NCBI GenBank assembly: GCA_963827595.1
Contig: CAWHBT010000010.1
Span: forward strand, 124,001-188,000
Direction: 5' to 3'
Length of the DNA: 64,000 nucleotides
Origin: DATEDA01 sp963827595
GTDB lineage: Bacteria; Pseudomonadota; Gammaproteobacteria; Burkholderiales; SG8-39
The translations under genes were made by a program, and so were the position numbers. Under the pieces are notes generated by a model. The model saw only the letters and a list, made by a program, of their open reading frames with translations. It was not told the DNA's origin and made no database searches. Positions 55,440 to 62,323 of the stretch are shown here, piece after piece (within the stretch, counting starts at the first letter, position 1; each line of letters opens with the position of its first letter).

Positions 55440-56933
55440 CTAGTCTTCTCTCGCCCAGTGCTTCGCCCGCTCGACCGCGCGCACCCAGCCGGCGAGGCGC
55501 GACTCCGCTTCGTCACGCGACATCTTCGGTTCGAACAGCCGCTCGCGCCGCCACTGCGACGCGATCTCGTCGCCGCTGCGCCATACGCCCGTCGCGAGAC
55601 CGGCGAGATATGCGGCACCGAGGGCGGTGGTCTCGAGCACGCGCGGCCGTGCGACCGGCACGCCGAGCAGGTCGGCCTGGAATTGCATCAGCAGATCGTT
55701 CACGGTGGCGCCGCCGTCCACGCGCAGCTCGGCGAGCCCGCGCCCGGCGTCGTTCTGCATGGCGAGCAGCACCTCGGCCGACTGGAACGCGATCGACTCG
55801 AGCGCGGCGCGCGCGAGGTGGGCGGCGGTCGTCCCGCGGGTGACGCCGATGATCGCCCCGCGGGCGTACGCATCCCAGTGCGGCGCGCCGAGCCCGGCGA
55901 ACGCCGGCACGAGGTAGATCCCGCCCGCGTCGGGCACGCTCGCCGCGAGGGGCTCGACATCGCGCGACGACCGGATCAGTCCGAGGCCGTCGCGCAGCCA
56001 CTGCACCACGGCGCCGGCGATGAAGACACTGCCTTCGAGGGCGTACTCGGCGCGGCCCGTGACCGCGGCCGCGCGGGTCGTGAGCAGGCCGTGCGTCGAC
56101 GCGATCCGGTGCTCACCCGTATGCAGCAGCATGAAGCAGCCGGTGCCATAGGTGTTCTTCGCCATCCCCGCCGCGTGGCACGCCTGGCCGAAGAGCGCGG
56201 CCTGCTGGTCGCCCGCGATGCCGGCGATCGGCAGCGCGGATCCCAGCAGCCGCGGATCCGTTTCCCCGAGCAGGCTGCTCGACGGCCGCACCTCCGGGAG
56301 CACCGCGCGCGGTACCCGAAAGAGCGCGAGGAGCTCGTCGTCCCACGCGCCGCGGCCGATGTCGTAGAGCAGCGTTCGCGATGCGTTCGAGGGGTCGGTG
56401 ACGTGGAGGCGGCCGCCGGTCAGCTTCCAGACGAGCCAGCTGTCGACCGTGCCGAACGCGAGCTCGCCGGTCGCCGCGCGCGACCGCGCGCCCGGCACGC
56501 GGTCGAGGAGCCACGCGAGCTTGGTGCCGGAGAAATAGGGGTCGAGCACCAGCCCGGTCTTGGCGGTCACGCCCGGCTCGTGCCCCGCGCGCTTGAGGCG
56601 GTCGCACTCGTCGGCAGTGCGCCGGTCCTGCCACACGATCGCGTGGGCGAGCGGCGCGCCGCTCCGGCGGTCCCAGACGATGGTGGTTTCGCGCTGGTTC
56701 GTGATGCCGATCGCCGCCAGATCGCGCGCCGCGATGCGCGCGTTGGCGATCGCTTCGCGCGCGACGTCGAGCTGCGAGCGCCAGAGCTCTTCGGGGTCGT
56801 GCTCGACCCAGCCGGGCTGCGGAAAGATCTGGCGGAACTCGCTTTGCGCGCTGCCGCGCGCCGCCCCCGCCTCGTCGAACACGATCGCGCGCGAGCTGGT
56901 GGTGCCCTGGTCGAGGGCCAGAACGTAGCGCAC
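55440..56933 (-). CDS. glpK: Glycerol kinase
   Basis: This 497-residue FGGY kinase phosphorylates glycerol to glycerol 3-phosphate. Motifs: LALDQGTTSSRAIVFDEAG, the glycerol-binding IGITNQRETT and IVWQDRRT, GTVDSWLVWKLTGG, AGDQQAALFGQ, YGTGCFML and the C-terminal DGGATVNDLLMQFQADLL. Size is standard. The start is GTG at 56933; the ribosome site is poor. It is convergent with the glycosyltransferase (30 bases apart) and divergent from DUF2889. No glycerol facilitator or GlpD is nearby. Confidence 0.96.
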   Translation of the reverse strand: MRYVLALDQGTTSSRAIVFDEAGAARGSAQSEFRQIFPQPGWVEHDPEELWRSQLDVAREAIANARIAARDLAAIGITNQRETTIVWDRRSGAPLAHAIVWQDRRTADECDRLKRAGHEPGVTAKTGLVLDPYFSGTKLAWLLDRVPGARSRAATGELAFGTVDSWLVWKLTGGRLHVTDPSNASRTLLYDIGRGAWDDELLALFRVPRAVLPEVRPSSSLLGETDPRLLGSALPIAGIAGDQQAALFGQACHAAGMAKNTYGTGCFMLLHTGEHRIASTHGLLTTRAAAVTGRAEYALEGSVFIAGAVVQWLRDGLGLIRSSRDVEPLAASVPDAGGIYLVPAFAGLGAPHWDAYARGAIIGVTRGTTAAHLARAALESIAFQSAEVLLAMQNDAGRGLAELRVDGGATVNDLLMQFQADLLGVPVARPRVLETTALGAAYLAGLATGVWRSGDEIASQWRRERLFEPKMSRDEAESRLAGWVRAVERAKHWARED

Positions 56934-56984
56934 GAAAAATTCTAGCAGGAGGTCTCGCCAAGCGCGGATGCTAAAATCCCCGCT

Positions 56985-57533
56985 ATGCCTCTTCCCATTT
57001 CCGAGATCGAACGCGAGCACACCCACACGCGCCGGGTGCGGTTCGAGGGCTACAAGCGCGCCGACGGCCTGTGGGACATCGAGGCCCATCTCACCGATGT
57101 CAAGAACCACGACTATCAGCTGATGACCGGCGTCCGTCGCGCCGGGCAGCCGATCCACGAGATGTGGATCCGCCTCACGATCGACCACGGCCTGAACATC
57201 GTGGACGCGGCGGCGGCGTCCGACACGGTGCCGTACCCGGGCGGCTGCGAGGCGATTGCCCCGGCGTACCGCAAGCTGATCGGCCTCAACCTCAGGAAGG
57301 GATTCCGCAAGGCGGTGAGGGAACGGCTCGGCGGCGTGCTGGGCTGCACCCACCTCACCGAGATGCTCGCCGGCATGCCGACCGCCGCGATCCAGACCTT
57401 CGCGGGCGAGATGAAGGAGCAGCGCGACGACGGTTCGAAGCCGTTCCAGCTCGACCAGTGCCACGCGCTCGAGACCACGAGCAAGACCGTCAAGGCGTGG
57501 TATCCAAAGTGGTTCAGGAGCGAGGCGGCATGA
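56985..57533 (+). CDS. DUF2889 domain protein
   Basis: This 182-residue protein matches DUF2889: REHTHTRRVRFEGYKRADGLWDIEAHLTD, then HEMWIRLTIDHGLNIVDA, GCTHLTEMLAGMPTAAIQT and CHALETTSKTVKAWYPKW. The conserved His and Cys residues could bind a metal. The function is unknown. In many betaproteobacteria it sits directly before sucC, as here (ATGA overlap), suggesting a link to succinyl-CoA metabolism. A TAAAAT -10-like box lies just upstream (about 56970). Confidence 0.88.
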   Translation: MPLPISEIEREHTHTRRVRFEGYKRADGLWDIEAHLTDVKNHDYQLMTGVRRAGQPIHEMWIRLTIDHGLNIVDAAAASDTVPYPGGCEAIAPAYRKLIGLNLRKGFRKAVRERLGGVLGCTHLTEMLAGMPTAAIQTFAGEMKEQRDDGSKPFQLDQCHALETTSKTVKAWYPKWFRSEAA

Positions 57534-58699
57534 AGATCCACGAGTACCAGGCGAAGGAGATCCTGCGCAAGTACGGCGTCCCGACGCTGCGCGGCGTGCC
57601 ATGCTTCTCGGTCGACGAGGCGGCGCACGCGGCGCGCGAGCTCGGCGGCCCCGTCTGGGTGGTGAAGGCGCAGATTCACGCCGGCGGCCGTGGCAAGGGC
57701 GGCGGGGTCAAGCTCGCCCGCTCGGTCGACGAGGTGAAGGAGCTCGCGTCGCGGATCCTCGGCATGCGTCTCGTCACGCACCAGACCGGACCCGAGGGCC
57801 AGAAGGTGCGGCGCCTGCTCATCGAGGAAGGCGCCGACATCAAGAAAGAGTACTACCTCGGCATGGTGGTTGACCGGGACACCCAGCGCGTGTGCCTGAT
57901 GGCGTCGTCCGAGGGCGGGGTCGACATCGAGGAGGTTGCCGCCACGCACCCGGAGAAGATCCACAAGGTGTTCGTCGATCCGGCGACCGGGCTGAAGGAC
58001 GCGGAGGCCGACGGCGTCGCGCGCAAGCTCGGGCTCCCCGAGACGAGCGTCCCGGAGGCGCGGACGCTGCTCCAGGAGCTCTACCGCGCCTTCTGGGAGA
58101 CCGACGCGTCGCTTGCCGAGATCAACCCGCTGATCGTCACCGGCGCCGGGCGCGTGGTCGCGCTCGACGCCAAGATGACCTTCGACGACAACGCGCTCTT
58201 TCGCCATCCCGAGATCGTCGCGATGCGCGACCTCGACGAGGAGGATCCCGCGGAGGTCGAGGCGTCGAAGTACGACCTCTCCTACATCCAGCTCGAGGGC
58301 GACATCGGCTGCCTCGTGAACGGCGCGGGGCTCGCCATGGCGACGATGGACATCATCAAGTTCTACGGCGGGCGCCCGGCGAACTTCCTCGATGTCGGGG
58401 GCGGCGCGACCACCGAGAAGGTGACCGAGGCGTTCAAGATCATGCTGCGGAACCCGTCGCTGAAGGCGATCCTGGTCAACATCTTCGGCGGGATCATGAA
58501 GTGCGACGTGATCGCCACCGCGCTGGTCGCGGCGGCGAAGGTGGTGAGCCTCAGGGTGCCGCTGGTGGTGCGGCTGGAAGGCACCAACGTCGAGCTCGGG
58601 AAGAAGATACTCGCGGACTCCGGGCTGCCGATCATCGCGGCGGCGAACATGGCCGATGCCGCGCAGAAGGTCGTCGCCGCGGCGCAAGGCAAGGGCTGA
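57530..58699 (+). CDS. sucC: Succinate-CoA ligase beta subunit
   Basis: This 389-residue ATP-grasp subunit of succinyl-CoA synthetase (TCA cycle) begins MKIHEYQAKEILRKYGVP. It has KAQIHAGGRGKGGGVKLA (ATP-grasp), SLAEINPLIVT, GDIGCLVNGAGLAMATMDI and the phosphate loop FLDVGGGAT. ATG at 57530 overlaps the DUF2889 stop. Length and motifs fit SucC better than malate-CoA ligase MtkA, which has a different N-terminus. It is in an operon with sucD. Confidence 0.96.
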   Translation: MKIHEYQAKEILRKYGVPTLRGVPCFSVDEAAHAARELGGPVWVVKAQIHAGGRGKGGGVKLARSVDEVKELASRILGMRLVTHQTGPEGQKVRRLLIEEGADIKKEYYLGMVVDRDTQRVCLMASSEGGVDIEEVAATHPEKIHKVFVDPATGLKDAEADGVARKLGLPETSVPEARTLLQELYRAFWETDASLAEINPLIVTGAGRVVALDAKMTFDDNALFRHPEIVAMRDLDEEDPAEVEASKYDLSYIQLEGDIGCLVNGAGLAMATMDIIKFYGGRPANFLDVGGGATTEKVTEAFKIMLRNPSLKAILVNIFGGIMKCDVIATALVAAAKVVSLRVPLVVRLEGTNVELGKKILADSGLPIIAAANMADAAQKVVAAAQGKG

Positions 58700-58710
58700 G
58701 CGCGCGAATC

Positions 58711-59592
58711 ATGTCGATCCTCATCAACCGCGACACCAAGGTCGTCACCCAGGGCATCACCGGCAAGACCGGGCAGTTCCACACTCGCATGTCCCGCGAC
58801 TACGCGAACGGCCGGAACTGCTTCGTCGCCGGCGTCAACCCGAAGAAGGCGGGCGAGGACTTCGAGGGCATCCCGATCTTCGCGTCGGTGAAGGACGCGA
58901 AGGCGAAAACGGGCGCGACCGTCTCCGTCATCTACGTCCCGCCGCCGGGCGCGGCGGGCGCGATCTGGGAGGCCGTCGAGGCCGGGCTCGACCTCGTGAT
59001 CTGCATCACCGAGGGCATCCCGGTGCGCGACATGATCGAGGTGCGCGATCGGATGCGGCGACAGGGATCGAAGACGCTGCTGATCGGGCCGAACTGCCCC
59101 GGCCTCATCACGCCCGACGAGATCAAGATCGGCATCATGCCCGGCCACATCCACCGGAAGGGACGCATCGGCGTCGTCTCGCGCTCGGGGACGCTGACCT
59201 ACGAGGCGGTCTGGCAACTGAGCGAGCTCGGCTACGGCCAGTCCTCGGCGGTCGGGATCGGCGGCGACCCGGTCAACGGCCTGAAGCACATCGACGTGGT
59301 GAAGCTCTTCAACGACGACCCGGGCACCGACGCGGTGGTCATGATCGGCGAGATCGGGGGCGCGGACGAGGAGGCCGCCGCGCGCTGGATCAAGAGCAAC
59401 ATGAAAAAACCCGTCGTCGGCTTCATCGCAGGGGTCACCGCACCGCCCGGCAAGCGCATGGGTCACGCCGGCGCGATCATCTCCGGTGGCAAGGGCACCG
59501 CGCAGGAAAAGCTTGCCACGATGGAAGAGTGTGGCATCCAGGTGACCCGCAACCCCGCCGAAATGGGCAAGCTGCTCAAGTCGGTGCTGTAG
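58711..59592 (+). CDS. sucD: Succinate-CoA ligase alpha subunit
   Basis: This 293-residue CoA-binding subunit carries the phosphorylated active-site His in MGHAGAIISGG. Other motifs: VVTQGITGKTGQFHT at the N-terminus, IGPNCPGLITP, SRSGTLTYEA and SAVGIGGDPVNGL. The alpha and beta subunits convert succinyl-CoA, phosphate and ADP to succinate, CoA and ATP. It begins 11 bases after the sucC stop, with a weak ribosome site. The hydrolase gene follows after 11 bases. Confidence 0.97.
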   Translation: MSILINRDTKVVTQGITGKTGQFHTRMSRDYANGRNCFVAGVNPKKAGEDFEGIPIFASVKDAKAKTGATVSVIYVPPPGAAGAIWEAVEAGLDLVICITEGIPVRDMIEVRDRMRRQGSKTLLIGPNCPGLITPDEIKIGIMPGHIHRKGRIGVVSRSGTLTYEAVWQLSELGYGQSSAVGIGGDPVNGLKHIDVVKLFNDDPGTDAVVMIGEIGGADEEAAARWIKSNMKKPVVGFIAGVTAPPGKRMGHAGAIISGGKGTAQEKLATMEECGIQVTRNPAEMGKLLKSVL

Positions 59593-59603
59593 CCCCAGCG
59601 CGA

Positions 59604-60494
59604 GTGAACCCGGAGGGACGCCGCCGCTTTCTCGCTGCCGCCGCGGCGCTCGGACTGGCCGGCTGCGCACCCATGCCCGGTTCCGTCGCGGCGCGCCGGG
59701 AGGCCGGCTTCGCGGAGGTCAACGGCACCCGGCTCTACTACGAGGTCGCCGGCAGCGGCGAACCGGTCGTGCTGGTCCACGCGTTCACGCTCGACACCCG
59801 GATGTGGGACGACCAGTTCGAGGTGCTGGCGCGCGAATTCCGGGTGATCCGCTACGACGCGCGCGGATTCGGCAAGTCGGCGGCGCCGAACCCGCGCGAG
59901 CCGTACTCGAACGCCGAGGACCTCGCGGCCCTCCTCGACGAGCTCGACGCGCGGCGTGCTCACGTGGTGGGACTGTCGATGGGCGGCCGGTTCGCGCTCG
60001 ACTACGCAGTGACGTATCCCGCCGACCTGCGCTCGCTCGTGATCATCGATGGTGTCATTGGCGGCTGGCAGTGGTCGAAGGAGTGGCTCGCCGCGTACGC
60101 GCCCATCGTGGAGGCCGGCCGGCGGCGCGACGTGGCGCAGGCAAAGTCGCTGTGGCTCGGGCTCTCGCTGTTCGCCCCGGCACGCGCACAAGCGCCGGTC
60201 GGGGCGCGCCTGAAGCAGATGGTCGACGACTACTCCGGCTGGCATTTCGTCAACCGGAATCCCGAGCGGGCGGTGTCGCCCCCCGCGGTGGGACGGCTCG
60301 GCACCATCCGCGTGCCGACGCTCGTCGTTGTCGGCGAGCTCGACCTGCCCGACTTCCAGCGCATGTCCGAGCGGCTGGAGCGCGACATCCCCGGCGCGCG
60401 CCGCGCGACGATCCCCGGCGCGGGGCATTTCGCGAACATGGAAGCGCCGGAGGGCGTCACTCGCGCGCTGCGCGAGTTCCTGCCGCGCGGCTGA
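59604..60494 (+). CDS. Exported alpha/beta hydrolase lipoprotein
   Basis: This 296-residue protein has an N-terminal Tat-like RRRFLAAAAALGLAG-C21 with lipobox LAGC, so it is likely a membrane-bound lipoprotein. The alpha/beta-hydrolase fold follows: LVHAFTLDTRMWD (oxyanion), RYDARGFGKS, nucleophile Ser in GLSMGG, an acid in VVGELD and catalytic His in GAGHFANMEAP. Its relatives include 3-oxoadipate enol-lactonases, but an exported lipoprotein enzyme would need another role. GTG start at 59604. Substrate unknown. Confidence 0.85.
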   Translation: MNPEGRRRFLAAAAALGLAGCAPMPGSVAARREAGFAEVNGTRLYYEVAGSGEPVVLVHAFTLDTRMWDDQFEVLAREFRVIRYDARGFGKSAAPNPREPYSNAEDLAALLDELDARRAHVVGLSMGGRFALDYAVTYPADLRSLVIIDGVIGGWQWSKEWLAAYAPIVEAGRRRDVAQAKSLWLGLSLFAPARAQAPVGARLKQMVDDYSGWHFVNRNPERAVSPPAVGRLGTIRVPTLVVVGELDLPDFQRMSERLERDIPGARRATIPGAGHFANMEAPEGVTRALREFLPRG

Positions 60495-60501
60495 GCCGCG
60501 C

Positions 60502-60515
60502 TTGACGCGCGTCAA
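60502..60515. promoter_or_regulatory. FNR/CRP-type palindrome upstream of the formate dehydrogenase genes
   Basis: TTGACGCGCGTCAA is a perfect inverted repeat TTGAC-N4-GTCAA, close to the FNR consensus TTGAT-N4-ATCAA and to Dnr/FixK-type sites. Its centre is 29 bases before a -10-like GATAAC (60538-60543). That puts it near -41.5 relative to a start at about 60550, the class II activator position. Confidence 0.6.
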
Positions 60516-60552
60516 TGGCCCCGCGTCGCGGACGCGTGATAACCTCTTCTGA

Positions 60553-62313
60553 ATGAACGACCGGCCGCGAGCAACGAGCCCCGTCCGCCAGGTTCGCGCG
60601 ACGCCGAAGGGCCGCCGCGTCGATCCGGAGGCGCTGGCCGAGGTCCGTCGGCTCCTCGGCGCCGCGCCGCGCCGGCGCGATCTCCTCATCGAGCACCTGC
60701 ACCGGATCCAGGACCGCTACGGCCATCTCTCCGACCGCCATCTCGTCGCGCTCGCCGAGGAGATGAAGCTCGCGATGACCGAGGTCTACGAGGTCGCGAC
60801 GTTCTACCACCACTTCGACGTGGTGATGGACGGCGACGCGGCGCCGCCCGCGGTCACCGTGCGGGTGTGCGACTCGATCGCGTGCGAGATGGCGGGCGCG
60901 CGCGCGCTGCTCGAACGGCTGCCGGCGATGCTGGGCGAGAGCGTGCGGGTGCTCCCGGCGCCGTGCATCGGCCGCTGCGAGCAGGCGCCGGCGGTCACCG
61001 TCGGCCGGCATCCCGTGGCTTGTGCCGACGCCGCCAAGATCGCGGCGCTCGTGAGGAACGGCGAGCTCGAGCATCCGCCCGCGAAAGACCGCGCGAAGTT
61101 CAGCCCCACGGCCTTCATCGAGCCGCGGAACACGCCCGGCGCAGTGCTCGATGTGAGCCCCGATTACGTGTCCTACGCCGCCTACCGCAACGGCGGAGGG
61201 TATCGGCTCGTCGCCGAATGCCTCGCGGGAAAGCACGATCCGGAAGCGATCATCCAGAAGATGGAGCACTCGGGGCTGCGCGGCCTGGGCGGCGCGGGGT
61301 TCCCGACCGGGCGCAAGTGGCGGGTCGTGCGCGCGGAGCGGCAACCGAAGCTCGTCGCGGTGAACATCGACGAAGGCGAGCCGGGAACGTTCAAGGACCG
61401 CGTCTATCTCGAGCGCGACCCGCACCGGTTCATCGAGGGCATGCTCGTCGCCGCCTGGGCGGTGCAGGCGGGCGCCTGCTACGTGTATCTCCGCGACGAG
61501 TATCACGGCTGCCGGGCGATCCTCGAGAAGGAGCTCGCACGGCTGAAGGCCGATCCGCCGTGCGCGCTGCCGCTCATCGATCTCCGCCGCGGGGCTGGCG
61601 CGTACATCTGCGGCGAGGAATCGGCGATGATCGAGTCGATCGAGGGGAAGCGCGGCATGCCGCGCCTGCGCCCGCCGTACGTCGCGCAGGTCGGGCTGTT
61701 CGGCTACCCGACGCTCGAGCACAACATGGAGACCCTGTACTGGGTCCGCGACATCCTCGAGAAGGGCCCGGAGTGGTTCGCGGGCTTCGGCCGCAACGGC
61801 CGCAAGGGCCTGCGCTCGTTCTCGGTGTCCGGGCGGGTGAAGCGGCCCGGGATGCACCTCGCGCCGGCGGGGATCACGGTCCGCGAGCTGATCGCCGAGT
61901 ACTGCGGCGGGATGCTCGACGGCCACGCGTTCTATGGTTACCTGCCGGGCGGCGCGTCCGGAGGCATCCTCCCGGCGGCGATGGCGGACATCCCCCTCGA
62001 CTTCGACACGCTGAACAAGTACGGTTGCTTCATCGGGTCCGCGGCGATCGTGATCCTGTCGGACCGCGACCGCGCGGTCGACGCGGCGCGGAACCTGATG
62101 GGGTTCTTCAGGGACGAATCCTGCGGACAATGCACGCCGTGCCGGGTCGGCACGGCGAAGGCGCTGGGACTGATGGGACAGAGGCAGTGGGATCAGGGAC
62201 TCCTCGCCGAGCTCGCCCAGGCGATGGCGGACGCCTCGATCTGCGGTCTCGGGCAGGCGGCGCCGAATCCGATGCTGTGCGTGATGAAATACTTCCCGCA
62301 CGAGCTCGCGTAG
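60553..62313 (+). CDS. NAD-dependent formate dehydrogenase diaphorase subunit, NuoE-NuoF fusion
   Basis: This 586-residue protein joins two parts usually separate as FdsG and FdsB. Residues about 20-175 are NuoE-like with a [2Fe-2S] site (CDSIAC and CIGRC). Residues about 200-586 are NuoF-like: FMN/NAD loops GLRGLGGAGFPTGRKW and NIDEGEPGTFKDR, GEESAMIESIEG, and the [4Fe-4S] site SCGQCTPCRVG with a later Cys. It carries electrons from the catalytic subunit to NAD+. It is followed 11 bases later by the catalytic gene. ATG at 60553. Confidence 0.9.
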   Translation: MNDRPRATSPVRQVRATPKGRRVDPEALAEVRRLLGAAPRRRDLLIEHLHRIQDRYGHLSDRHLVALAEEMKLAMTEVYEVATFYHHFDVVMDGDAAPPAVTVRVCDSIACEMAGARALLERLPAMLGESVRVLPAPCIGRCEQAPAVTVGRHPVACADAAKIAALVRNGELEHPPAKDRAKFSPTAFIEPRNTPGAVLDVSPDYVSYAAYRNGGGYRLVAECLAGKHDPEAIIQKMEHSGLRGLGGAGFPTGRKWRVVRAERQPKLVAVNIDEGEPGTFKDRVYLERDPHRFIEGMLVAAWAVQAGACYVYLRDEYHGCRAILEKELARLKADPPCALPLIDLRRGAGAYICGEESAMIESIEGKRGMPRLRPPYVAQVGLFGYPTLEHNMETLYWVRDILEKGPEWFAGFGRNGRKGLRSFSVSGRVKRPGMHLAPAGITVRELIAEYCGGMLDGHAFYGYLPGGASGGILPAAMADIPLDFDTLNKYGCFIGSAAIVILSDRDRAVDAARNLMGFFRDESCGQCTPCRVGTAKALGLMGQRQWDQGLLAELAQAMADASICGLGQAAPNPMLCVMKYFPHELA

Positions 62314-62323
62314 GAGCGAGGCG

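Noticed and set aside
57530..59592. Malate-CoA ligase (MtkAB) instead of succinate-CoA ligase
   Set aside because: The N-terminus and motifs follow SucC/SucD, DUF2889 precedes them as in typical sucCD loci, and no serine-cycle genes are nearby.
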